NCBI GenBank assembly: GCA_031285645.1
Contig: JAITVU010000006.1
Span: 1 to 6,291, forward strand
Length of the DNA: 6,291 bases
Direction: 5' to 3'
From: Oscillospiraceae bacterium
Lineage (GTDB): Bacteria > Bacillota > Clostridia > Oscillospirales > Ruminococcaceae
The notes under the pieces are model-generated. The model was not told where the DNA came from. It made no database searches and saw only the letters and a list, made by a program, of their open reading frames with translations. The position numbers and the translations under genes are program-made. Below are positions 1 through 5,132 of the stretch, piece after piece (positions within the stretch are counted from its first letter, which is position 1; each line of letters opens with the position of its first letter).

Positions 1-553
<553 letters not shown>

Positions 554-577
554 GGGCTGAAAGGAGGCTAATTATTA

Positions 578-850
578 ATGGGAAGAAGCATTAAAAAAGG
601 GCCATACGTACAGCCCGTGCTGATCAAACGCGTTCAGGAAATGAATAACAACGGGGAGAAAAAGGTCCTTCGCACATGGAGCAGGGCTTCGACAATATTC
701 CCTGATTTTGTGGGACACACCTTTGCCGTACACGACGGCAGGAAGCATGTGCCGGTGTATATCACCGAGGACATGGTCGGACACAAGCTCGGTGAGTTTG
801 CGCCCACCAGGACCTACAGAGGCCATGCAGGCGCCAAGAAAACCAGATAA
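578..850 (+). CDS. rpsS: 30S ribosomal protein S19
   Basis: S19 sits in the head of the small subunit, binds 16S rRNA together with S13 and contacts the A-site region. The 90-residue product is close to the usual 92-93. It starts [11 protein letters not shown] and carries the family signature around residues 60-85 ([20 protein letters not shown] followed by YRGHAG). The ATG at 578 is preceded by a full AAGGAGG at 561-567 with a 10-nt spacer, and the N-terminus matches the family with no extension. It follows rplB by 24 nt, the normal place in the S10 operon. An unusually long gap of 96 nt separates it from rplV. No residue anomalies seen. Confidence 0.98.
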   Translation: MGRSIKKGPYVQPVLIKRVQEMNNNGEKKVLRTWSRASTIFPDFVGHTFAVHDGRKHVPVYITEDMVGHKLGEFAPTRTYRGHAGAKKTR

Positions 851-946
851 TGAGCACTCATTATTAATGATTTAATGCGTTGTTATAGCAACGCAGCCAG
901 CGCCAATACAGCCAGTGCTGTAGCATGGCCGAAAGGAGGAAGACAA
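851..946 (+). repeat. rpsS-rplV gap packed with three tandem small inverted repeats
   Basis: This 96-nt spacer is much longer than the other gaps between neighbouring genes here (-1 to 45 nt, apart from rpsQ-rplN). Read directly, it contains TCATTA(858-863)-T-TAATGA(865-870); TGCGTTG(876-882)-6 nt-CAACGCA(889-895), a perfect 7-bp stem; and TACAGC(907-912)-CAGT-GCTGTA(917-922), a 6-bp stem that an outer GCCA(896-899)/TGGC(926-929) can extend. There is also a near-direct repeat CAGCCAGCGC(894-903)/CAGCCAGTGC(909-918). None of the stems is followed by a T run, so this does not look like a terminator. The last hairpin ends three bases before the rplV AAAGGAGG and does not cover it. The role is unknown: it may be a leader structure for rplV or the remains of a small insertion. 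Confidence 0.6.
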
Positions 947-1285
947 ATGGAAGCGAGAGCTTACCTGAGATATGTCCGCATTTCACCGCGCAAAGTACAG
1001 ATTGTCCTCGACCTGATCCGCGGCAAACAGGTGAATGTGGCGAACGCCATATTGAAGCACACCCCCAAGGCCGCGTGCGAGCCGCTTGTCAAACTGCTTA
1101 AGTCGGCCGCGGCCAATGCCGAAAATAACCACAATATGGACCCCGCCAACCTTTATGTGGCGGAGTGCTTTGTCAGCCCGGGTCCGACACTCAAGAGGAT
1201 TCGCCCTGTTTCAAAGGGCAGGGCCTACAGAATCATGAAGAGGACCTCACATGTGACCATGGTGCTCAAAGAGCGCGAAGAATAG
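947..1285 (+). CDS. rplV: 50S ribosomal protein L22
   Basis: L22 binds all domains of 23S rRNA, and its long beta-hairpin lines the peptide exit tunnel near the macrolide site. The product is 112 residues, the usual length, starting [20 protein letters not shown]. The tunnel hairpin lies at about residues 77-102 ([20 protein letters not shown], then RTSH), and I see no insertion or deletion in it of the kind linked to macrolide resistance. The start is the ATG at 947 because AAGGAGG (933-939) precedes it at 7 nt and homology begins there. An in-frame ATG at 875 would add 24 unrelated residues ([14 protein letters not shown]...) without a Shine-Dalgarno sequence and lies in the hairpin-rich spacer, so it is not used. 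rpsC follows after 16 nt. Confidence 0.97.
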   Translation: MEARAYLRYVRISPRKVQIVLDLIRGKQVNVANAILKHTPKAACEPLVKLLKSAAANAENNHNMDPANLYVAECFVSPGPTLKRIRPVSKGRAYRIMKRTSHVTMVLKEREE

Positions 1286-1301
1286 CAGAGGGAGGAAGAC
1301 A

Positions 1302-2018
1302 ATGGGACAAAAGGTTAATCCGCACGGCCTTCGTGTCGGCGTGATAAAGAATTGGGATTCCCGCTGGTTCGCGCGCGACGAAGTTTTCGGCGATACCCTT
1401 GTGGAGGATTACAAGATCCGCAAGTTTCTGAAAAAGAAGTTGTTCGACGCCGGAATCCCGAAAATTGAGATCGAGCGCGACGCCACGAAAGTGCGCATAC
1501 ACATTCACTGCGCGCGCCCCGGCGTTGTCATCGGCAAAGGCGGCGTGGAAATTGAAAAGACCCGCAAAGCCTGTGAGAAAATCGTCAACGAGAACCGCAC
1601 AGAGAAGCTGGCTGTCTACGTCAATGTCGTGGAAGTCAAGCAGATCGATAAAAACGCCCAGCTCGTCGCTGAGAACATCGCGTCGCAGCTTGTGAACCGC
1701 GTGTCGTTCCGCCGCGCCATGAAACAGGCCATCGGACGCGCCATGCGCTTCGGATCAAAAGGTATCAAGGTTCAGGTGTCCGGCCGCCTGGGCGGCGCGG
1801 AAATCGCCCGCACCGAGCATTATCACGAGGGCACGATTCCGCTGCAGACACTCAGGGCGGACATCGATTACGGCTTTGCCGAGGCCGACACAACTTACGG
1901 CAAAATCGGCGTTAAAGTATGGATTTACGCCGGTGAAGTGCTCCAGGAAGCCCCCCGCCATGCCCCCCGCACGAGGGAAGGCGCGAGAGAGGGTGCCAGG
2001 GAAGGAGGCGCACGATAA
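1302..2018 (+). CDS. rpsC: 30S ribosomal protein S3 with a short repetitive C-terminal tail
   Basis: S3 lies at the mRNA entry side of the 30S head and takes part in mRNA helicase activity. It has 238 residues; the typical Firmicutes form is about 218-222. In order: [15 protein letters not shown] at the N-terminus, a type II KH domain with the GKGG loop at residues 78-81, the basic [10 protein letters not shown] helix (Arg137, Arg138 and Lys141 match the helicase residues known from E. coli S3), and the C-terminal domain [12 protein letters not shown]... to KVWIYAGEV near residue 213. After that comes a tail with APRHAPR followed by three REGA-like units (residues 225-236). The tail DNA also supplies the Shine-Dalgarno sequence of rplP. 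The start is ATG 1302, with GGAGG at 1291-1295. The TAA stop shares one base with the rplP ATG, suggesting translational coupling. Confidence 0.97.
   Translation: MGQKVNPHGLRVGVIKNWDSRWFARDEVFGDTLVEDYKIRKFLKKKLFDAGIPKIEIERDATKVRIHIHCARPGVVIGKGGVEIEKTRKACEKIVNENRTEKLAVYVNVVEVKQIDKNAQLVAENIASQLVNRVSFRRAMKQAIGRAMRFGSKGIKVQVSGRLGGAEIARTEHYHEGTIPLQTLRADIDYGFAEADTTYGKIGVKVWIYAGEVLQEAPRHAPRTREGAREGAREGGAR
1974..2009 (+). repeat. 12-nt tandem repeat encoding REGA units at the end of rpsC
   Basis: Three in-frame 12-nt units (1974-1985, 1986-1997, 1998-2009) encode REGA, REGA and REGG. Just upstream, GCCCCCCGC occurs twice with a 12-nt period (1950-1958 and 1962-1970), giving APRHAPR. The arginines in the three units use AGG or AGA, while the body of rpsC mostly uses CGC. 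The tract is purine-rich and ends in AAGGAGG (2002-2008), which serves rplP. The repeats probably arose by local duplication, and codon choice near the end is likely shaped by the ribosome binding site; both statements are inference. Confidence 0.75.
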
Positions 2019-2020
2019 TG
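2002..2020 (+). promoter_or_regulatory. rplP ribosome binding site inside rpsC, with TAATG stop/start overlap
   Basis: AAGGAGG at 2002-2008 lies within the last codons of rpsC, 9 nt before the rplP ATG at 2018. The rpsC TAA (2016-2018) and the rplP ATG (2018-2020) share an A. This arrangement fixes the rplP start and suggests that ribosomes finishing rpsC can restart directly on rplP. Confidence 0.85.
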
Positions 2021-2443
2021 CTTCTGCCTAAAAGAGTCAAATACCGCCGCCAGCAGCGCGGCCGCATGAAGGGCAAAGCCATGCGCGGCAATAAGATCAC
2101 CTACGGTGATTACGGCCTTCAGGCCATGGAACCCTCATGGATCACATCCAATCAGATTGAAGCCGCCCGTATCGCGATGACGCGCTACATCAAGCGCGGC
2201 GGTCAGGTTTGGATCAAAATTTTCCCCGACAAGCCGGTGACGCAGAAACCCGCCGAGACACGCATGGGCTCCGGTAAGGGAAGCCCCGAGTACTGGGTTG
2301 CGGTCGTCAAGCCCGGCCGGGTGATGTTTGAAATCGGCGGCGTGACCGAGGACCTCGCGCGCGAGGCCATGCGTCTCGCCATGCACAAGCTGCCGATCAG
2401 ATGTAAATTTATTAAAAAAGCGGATCAGGAGGGTGAAGAGTGA
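2018..2443 (+). CDS. rplP: 50S ribosomal protein L16
   Basis: L16 helps organise the A-site and the base of the central protuberance in the 50S subunit. The product has 141 residues (usual 136-145). It begins [19 protein letters not shown], has the [18 protein letters not shown] stretch at 39-56, and a basic RMGSGKG loop at 82-88 that corresponds to the E. coli loop reaching towards the peptidyl transferase centre. Core conservation ends near [11 protein letters not shown], and the last few residues (ADQEGEE) are an acidic tail. The start overlaps the rpsC stop by one base. The TGA stop in turn overlaps the rpmC ATG by one base, so rpsC-rplP-rpmC is a chain of coupled genes. No oddities apart from the acidic tail. 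Confidence 0.98.
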   Translation: MLLPKRVKYRRQQRGRMKGKAMRGNKITYGDYGLQAMEPSWITSNQIEAARIAMTRYIKRGGQVWIKIFPDKPVTQKPAETRMGSGKGSPEYWVAVVKPGRVMFEIGGVTEDLAREAMRLAMHKLPIRCKFIKKADQEGEE

Positions 2444-2445
2444 TG
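2427..2445 (+). promoter_or_regulatory. rpmC ribosome binding site with two possible starts (GTG 2440, ATG 2443)
   Basis: AGGAGG at 2427-2432 lies inside rplP. GTG at 2440 and ATG at 2443 are adjacent in-frame codons, 7 and 10 nt after it. Starting at GTG gives an MMKASEI N-terminus and a 4-nt overlap with rplP; starting at ATG gives the family-like MKASEI and a 1-nt overlap. Both spacings occur before other genes here (7 nt for rplV, 10 nt for rpsS), so spacing does not decide. ATG is preferred on codon strength and family N-terminus. Confidence 0.7.
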
Positions 2446-2646
2446 AAAGCTTCCGAAATAAGAGAACTCTCCGAGCAGGAACTCGACGCGAAGCTCAAAG
2501 ACCTCAAAGAAGAGCTTTTCAATCTCCGGTTTCAGCACGCGATCAACCAGCTTGAAAATCCCATGCGCTTGCATGTGGTCAAAAAGGATATCGCCAGAGT
2601 AAAAACGGTGATGAAGCAGCGCGAAATGACCGCTGTGAAGCAGTGA
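2443..2646 (+). CDS. rpmC: 50S ribosomal protein L29
   Basis: L29 is a small helical hairpin protein beside the exit tunnel of the 50S subunit, near L23, and part of the docking surface for nascent-chain factors. From the ATG at 2443 the product has 67 residues, normal for the family. Charged, heptad-like helices run across residues 3-37 and 40-63, with the conserved [20 protein letters not shown] segment between and around them and the KDIARVKTV motif after it. The neighbouring GTG at 2440 would add one Met. The stop TGA at 2644-2646 is followed after 20 nt by rpsQ. Identity is secure; only the exact start codon is open by one residue. Confidence 0.95.
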   Translation: MKASEIRELSEQELDAKLKDLKEELFNLRFQHAINQLENPMRLHVVKKDIARVKTVMKQREMTAVKQ

Positions 2647-2666
2647 TGGGAAGGAGGAGCTGACGG

Positions 2667-2930
2667 ATGAGCAATGATACAAGAAACCTCAGAAAGACCA
2701 GGATTGGCCAGGTTGTCAGTGACAAAATGGATAAGACTGTTGTCGTTGCCATCGTGAACAGGGTACGCCATCCCCTTTACAAAAAAATCATCAAGCGCAC
2801 CATCAAGTTCAAAGCGCATGACGAAAAGAACGAATGCGGCGTAGGCGACACAGTCGAGATTATGGAGACAAGGCCGATTTCCAAAGATAAGAAATGGCGC
2901 GTGGCCAAAATTCTTGAAAAAGCAAAATAA
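2667..2930 (+). CDS. rpsQ: 30S ribosomal protein S17
   Basis: S17 is a primary 16S rRNA binding protein with an OB-fold, placed in the body of the 30S subunit. The product has 87 residues, typical. It starts [20 protein letters not shown] and contains [29 protein letters not shown] and the S17 signature [20 protein letters not shown] at about residues 60-79. ATG 2667 has AAGGAGG at 2651-2657 with a 9-nt spacer. This is normally a mid-operon gene followed closely by rplN, but here 302 nt separate the two. A very short hairpin with four T's starts at its stop codon. Confidence 0.98.
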   Translation: MSNDTRNLRKTRIGQVVSDKMDKTVVVAIVNRVRHPLYKKIIKRTIKFKAHDEKNECGVGDTVEIMETRPISKDKKWRVAKILEKAK

Positions 2931-2943
2931 CGGGATCCGTTTT
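2929..2943 (+). terminator. possible weak terminator-like hairpin at the rpsQ stop
   Basis: AACGG (2929-2933), loop GAT, CCGTT (2937-2941), with T's running through 2943 before a C. The stem has only 5 bp and the T tract only four bases, two of them inside the stem, so efficient termination is doubtful. It overlaps the last two bases of the rpsQ TAA. It could attenuate transcription between the two halves of the operon, or be chance. Confidence 0.2.
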
Positions 2944-2952
2944 CCTGATATT

Positions 2953-3032
2953 GCGCTAATTTAAGCGCCCGTTTTACGGGTAGTTGCTCTGAAGGGCGGT
3001 TTGTGACCGCTGAATGCGGCCCAATAAGCTGC
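2953..3032. repeat. series of short GC-rich hairpins in the rpsQ-rplN gap
   Basis: Several stems follow one another: GCGCT(2953-2957)/AGCGC(2964-2968); CCCGT(2968-2972)-TTT-ACGGG(2976-2980); GCGGT(2996-3000)-TTGTG-ACCGC(3006-3010); and GCGGC(3016-3020)/GCTGC(3028-3032), the last with one G-U pair. GGGC(2994-2997) can alternatively pair with GCCC(3019-3022). The first two share base 2968. I see no reading frame with family resemblance, no tRNA or known riboswitch pattern that I recognise, and no T run after any stem. The rest of 2931-3057 holds nothing I can name. It may be part of a dispersed intergenic repeat together with the element to its right, or a structured untranslated segment. Confidence 0.5.
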
Positions 3033-3065
3033 TGTGAGTACAGGTAAATTAGTAAACGGCTTTTT

Positions 3066-3097
3066 CTTACCTTTTCTTTGGGAAAAGAAAAGGTAAG
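3066..3097. repeat. perfect 14-bp hairpin, left arm of the palindromic element
   Basis: CTTACCTTTTCTTT (3066-3079), loop GGGA (3080-3083), AAAGAAAAGGTAAG (3084-3097): 14 uninterrupted Watson-Crick pairs with a 4-nt loop. GGC(3058-3060) can pair with GCC(3098-3100) below a five-T bulge. On the + strand it is followed by purine-rich sequence and on the - strand by AAAAAGCC, so neither strand shows the T tract of an intrinsic terminator. Confidence 0.9.
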
Positions 3098-3099
3098 GC

Positions 3100-3176
3100 C
3101 AAAAGAAATCATGTCATTGGCAATGACTGCTCAAATTTTTAACAGGACTGGTTGAGGGTCAAATGATTTTCTTTTG
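3100..3176 (+). repeat. long-range stem enclosing a central 7-bp palindrome
   Basis: CAAAAGAAATCAT (3100-3112) pairs with ATGATTTTCTTTTG (3163-3176), 13 pairs with one bulged base. Inside, GTCATTG(3113-3119)-G-CAATGAC(3121-3127) is a perfect palindrome around one base; as RNA this means 6 bp with a GGC loop. The stem starts two bases after the left hairpin and ends one base before the right one, so all three can form together. Confidence 0.75.
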
Positions 3177-3206
3177 TTTCTTTTCTTTTTTCCAAAAGAA
3201 AAGAAA
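3177..3206. repeat. perfect 13-bp hairpin, right arm of the palindromic element
   Basis: TTTCTTTTCTTTT (3177-3189), loop TTCC (3190-3193), AAAAGAAAAGAAA (3194-3206): 13 uninterrupted A-T-rich pairs. No T run follows on the + strand; the sequence goes on to AGCC and then the rplN ribosome binding site 12 nt further. The 5' half together with bases from 3167 is a nearly pure pyrimidine tract of about 27 nt with a single G (3176). Confidence 0.9.
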
Positions 3207-3217
3207 AGCCAGATGTG

Positions 3218-3235
3218 AAAGGAGGATGCATTGTG
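3218..3235 (+). promoter_or_regulatory. rplN ribosome binding site and GTG start
   Basis: AAAGGAGG at 3218-3225 lies 7 nt before GTG 3233. An in-frame GTG at 3215 lies upstream of this site and cannot use it. An ATG at 3226 directly touches the site and is in another frame. The protein from 3233 matches the L14 N-terminus, so the site decides the start. It sits just outside the right end of the palindromic element (3210). Confidence 0.88.
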
Positions 3236-3601
3236 ATACAGATGCAGACCTATTTGAAAGTCGCGGACAACACGGGCGCAAAAGAGCTGATGTGTATTCG
3301 CGTACTTGGCGGTTCCCGCAGGAAATACGCCAATATCGGCGACGTTATCGTGGCTTCGGTGAAAAAGGCCGCGCCCGGCAGCAACGTCAAAAAAGGCGAG
3401 GTTGTCAGGGCTGTTATCGTCCGCTCGGCCAAGGGCCTTCGTAGGGACGACGGCACCTATATCCGTTTCGACGACAACGCGGCGGTTCTTATAAGAGAAG
3501 ACAAAAACCCCAGGGGCACGCGTATTTTTGGGCCAGTGGCCAGGGAATTGCGCGAAAAAGAGTATGTGAAGATACTCAGCCTTGCTCCCGAAGTATTGTA
3601 G
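3233..3601 (+). CDS. rplN: 50S ribosomal protein L14
   Basis: L14 binds 23S rRNA at the subunit interface, forms an intersubunit bridge with 16S rRNA, and with L19 lies near the factor-binding side. From GTG 3233 the product has 122 residues, exactly the usual bacterial length. It begins [20 protein letters not shown], includes [23 protein letters not shown], the family signature near residues 60-86 ([20 protein letters not shown]), and ends in [19 protein letters not shown]...SLAPEVL. A longer frame from GTG 3215 would add MKGGCI, encoded by the ribosome binding site itself, and is rejected. It is the first gene after the 302-nt gap and opens the spc part of the cluster. rplX follows after 15 nt. 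Confidence 0.97.
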   Translation: MIQMQTYLKVADNTGAKELMCIRVLGGSRRKYANIGDVIVASVKKAAPGSNVKKGEVVRAVIVRSAKGLRRDDGTYIRFDDNAAVLIREDKNPRGTRIFGPVARELREKEYVKILSLAPEVL

Positions 3602-3616
3602 AAGGAGGAATCATCA

Positions 3617-3934
3617 GTGAATAAAGTTCATGTCAAAACAGGCGACACTGTCGTGATCCTCTCCGGAAGGGACAAGGGGAAACAGGGCAAGGTTCTGGCT
3701 GTTAGCCCGAAAGAGGGCAAGGTCATCATCGAGGGATGCAACATGGTGACAAAACATGTCAAACCCCGCAAAGCGGGGCAGGCGGGCGGCATTGTCAAAG
3801 CCGAGGGCGCGATTTACGCGTCTAAGGTGCAGATTGTCGATCCGAAGACCGGAAAAGGGACACGCGTGGGATATAAAATTCTCGCGGACGGTTCCAAGAT
3901 ACGCATAGCCAAAAAAAGCGGCGAAGAAATATAA
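3617..3934 (+). CDS. rplX: 50S ribosomal protein L24
   Basis: L24 is an assembly-initiator protein that binds the 5' domain of 23S rRNA and ends up near the tunnel exit. The product has 105 residues, typical for the family. A KOW motif occupies about residues 5-35 (VKTGDTVVILSGRDKGKQGK onward), followed by GCNMVTKHVKP and the conserved ASKVQIVDPKTGKGTRVGYK segment at 68-87. It starts with GTG at 3617, with AAGGAGG (3602-3608) 8 nt upstream; homology begins at this codon. The stop TAA at 3932-3934 runs directly into the rplE ribosome binding site (AAGGAGG 3934-3940), so termination and initiation signals touch. Confidence 0.97.
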   Translation: MNKVHVKTGDTVVILSGRDKGKQGKVLAVSPKEGKVIIEGCNMVTKHVKPRKAGQAGGIVKAEGAIYASKVQIVDPKTGKGTRVGYKILADGSKIRIAKKSGEEI

Positions 3935-3950
3935 AGGAGGGTGAAGCACA

Positions 3951-4490
3951 GTGGCAAGACTTAAAGATATGTATAATAGCGAAGTGGCCCCGGCACTGAT
4001 GAAGAAATTCGGTTATAAAAGTGTCATGCAGATCCCGAAATTTGATAAAATCGTCGTGAATGTCGGCTGCGGTGAAGCGCGGGACAATCAGAAAATGATT
4101 GAAGCCATCATGGCGGACCTCGCAAAGATCACCGGCCAGCAGGCCATTCCCTGCAAAGCCAAGAAGTCCGTTGCGAACTTCAAGCTGCGCGAGGGGATGA
4201 CCATCGGCGCGAAGGTCACGCTCAGGGGCGAGCGCATGTATGAATTCCTTGACAGGCTGTTTAATATCGCTCTACCGCGTGTCCGCGACTTCCGCGGCAT
4301 ATCCGCCAACGGCTTTGACGGCCGCGGCAACTATTCATTCGGGCTGCGCGATCAGCTTATTTTCCCTGAGATTGACTATGACAAAATAGATAAAGTCCGT
4401 GGTATGGACATCAGCCTTGTAACGACCGCAAAAACAGACGAGGAGTCCCGCGAGCTCTTAACGCTCATGGGCGCTCCGTTCGCACAGTAA
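3951..4490 (+). CDS. rplE: 50S ribosomal protein L5
   Basis: L5 binds 5S rRNA together with L18 and L25-type proteins, and forms part of the central protuberance that contacts the P-site tRNA and S13. The product has 179 residues, the same as E. coli L5. It begins [20 protein letters not shown], then the [17 protein letters not shown] region at 27-43, the [15 protein letters not shown] motif at 79-93, and [20 protein letters not shown] at 122-141, all family hallmarks. Where many bacteria have a GVGEA-type turn this protein reads GCGEA, a mild variation. It starts with GTG 3951, with AAGGAGG at 3934-3940 and a 10-nt spacer. rpsN follows after 12 nt. Confidence 0.97.
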   Translation: MARLKDMYNSEVAPALMKKFGYKSVMQIPKFDKIVVNVGCGEARDNQKMIEAIMADLAKITGQQAIPCKAKKSVANFKLREGMTIGAKVTLRGERMYEFLDRLFNIALPRVRDFRGISANGFDGRGNYSFGLRDQLIFPEIDYDKIDKVRGMDISLVTTAKTDEESRELLTLMGAPFAQ

Positions 4491-4502
4491 GGAGATGAAT
4501 TT

Positions 4503-4688
4503 GTGGCAAAAAAATCCATGATCGCCAAACAACGCAGAACGCCGAAATTCTCCACACGCGCGTATAACCGCTGTAAAATTTGCGGCCGGCCACACGCTTA
4601 CCTGCGCAAATTCGGCGTTTGCCGCATCTGTTTCAGGGAGCTTGCCCACAAGGGCCAGATTCCGGGCGTCAGAAAAGCCAGCTGGTAA
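4503..4688 (+). CDS. rpsN: 30S ribosomal protein S14, zinc-binding short form
   Basis: S14 belongs to the 3' domain of the 30S head and is needed for late assembly. This is the short zinc form: 61 residues, with Cys24-x2-Cys27 and Cys40-x2-Cys43 making a four-cysteine zinc site (RCKICGRP and VCRICFRE). It ends in the usual IPGVRKASW. The cysteine-free longer form found in zinc-limited or proteobacterial settings is not present here; a second copy elsewhere in the genome cannot be excluded. The start is GTG 4503, with AAGGAG at 4489-4494 overlapping the rplE stop, and the N-terminus [10 protein letters not shown] fits. The symbol rpsZ is used for this form in some annotations. Confidence 0.97.
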   Translation: MAKKSMIAKQRRTPKFSTRAYNRCKICGRPHAYLRKFGVCRICFRELAHKGQIPGVRKASW

Positions 4689-4733
4689 TGCATATGGGTC
4701 TTAAGAGGCCTACAGCTAAAGGAGGTATACGGC

Positions 4734-5132
4734 ATGCAAATCACCGACAGTATCGCTGACATGCTTACCCGCATACGGAATGCGTGCTCCGCGAAACATG
4801 ATACGGTCGATATCCCCGCGTCCAAAATGAAAAGGGCAATCGCTAAAATCCTTTTGGACGAAGGGTATATCAAGGGCTTCAACGTCATTGAAGACGGGAA
4901 GCAGGGCGTTATACGCGTAGCGCTCAAATACGGAGAAAACAAAAGCCAGGTTATAACCGGGCTGCGCCGGGTTTCCAAGCCCGGACTACGCATATATACA
5001 AGCTGCGAGGACTGCCCCAAAGTGATGAAAGGCCTTGGAATCGCGATTCTTTCCACGTCCAGAGGCGTCATGACGGATAAGGCGGCGCGGTCCGCGAATG
5101 TGGGCGGCGAGTTGCTCGCCTATGTCTGGTAA
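4734..5132 (+). CDS. rpsH: 30S ribosomal protein S8
   Basis: S8 binds the central domain of 16S rRNA and organises the 30S platform; in E. coli it also represses the spc operon, but no comparable mRNA target is evident here. The product has 132 residues, normal. It starts [17 protein letters not shown], contains [22 protein letters not shown], and the C-terminal signature [20 protein letters not shown] at 100-119, ending in GGELLAYVW. Residues 91-94 read CEDC, a CxxC pair just before PKV where relatives I remember lack paired cysteines. ATG 4734 has AAGGAGG at 4719-4725 with an 8-nt spacer. A 45-nt gap separates it from rpsN, and 12 nt from rplF. Confidence 0.97.
   Translation: MQITDSIADMLTRIRNACSAKHDTVDIPASKMKRAIAKILLDEGYIKGFNVIEDGKQGVIRVALKYGENKSQVITGLRRVSKPGLRIYTSCEDCPKVMKGLGIAILSTSRGVMTDKAARSANVGGELLAYVW

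Larger units (their letters stand above)
3058..3210. repeat. 153-bp palindromic element with ~50-nt imperfect terminal inverted repeats (MITE-like candidate)
   Basis: The ends are GGCTTTTTCTT (3058-3068) and AAGAAAAGCC (3201-3210), reverse complements apart from one T. Beyond that, 3058-3112 and the reverse complement of 3163-3210 align along their length with small gaps, and both end inward in AAAAGAAA(A)TCAT. Each arm holds its own palindrome (3066-3097 and 3177-3206). The centre (3113-3162) contains a third small palindrome and no open frame of note. There is no protein similarity and no transposase, so movement would have to depend on an enzyme encoded elsewhere. I see no clear target-site duplication: AAAC lies to the left and AGATG to the right. 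Alternatives are a dispersed palindromic repeat of another kind or a structured RNA. The inverted repeat is directly visible; mobility is inference. Confidence 0.6.

Noticed and set aside
875..946. Upstream in-frame ATG giving L22 a 24-residue extension
   Set aside because: No Shine-Dalgarno sequence before 875, the added residues resemble no L22, and a strong site at 933-939 serves the ATG at 947.
3022..3050. Promoter for rplN with TAAATT (3045-3050) as -10
   Set aside because: The -10 matches only four of six bases and the -35 position reads CAATAA; not distinguishable from chance.
3066..3097. Intrinsic terminator at the 14-bp hairpin
   Set aside because: No T run follows the stem on either strand and the stem is A/T-rich, so it does not fit a Rho-independent terminator.
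2777..3112. Minus-strand open frame of 111 codons across the rpsQ-rplN gap
   Set aside because: Its 3' part is antisense to conserved rpsQ, there is no ribosome binding site that I can see, and no family resemblance.
2931..3232. tRNA, riboswitch or CRISPR in the long gap
   Set aside because: No cloverleaf, no T-loop motif, no riboswitch core that I recognise, and no regularly spaced direct repeats.
3163..3444. 93-codon open frame starting in the palindromic element ([15 protein letters not shown]...)
   Set aside because: It runs out of the repeat into rplN in another frame; the product is low-complexity Phe/Lys and then an out-of-frame reading of a conserved gene.
4688..4759. Short 23-codon frame starting at TAATG after rpsN ([13 protein letters not shown]...)
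   Set aside because: The stop/start overlap looks like coupling, but the frame is out of phase with rpsH, covers its ribosome binding site, lacks a strong site of its own, and is very short.
4598..5071. Minus-strand open frame of 157 codons opposite rpsN and rpsH
   Set aside because: Antisense shadow of two conserved genes; the protein shows no family features.
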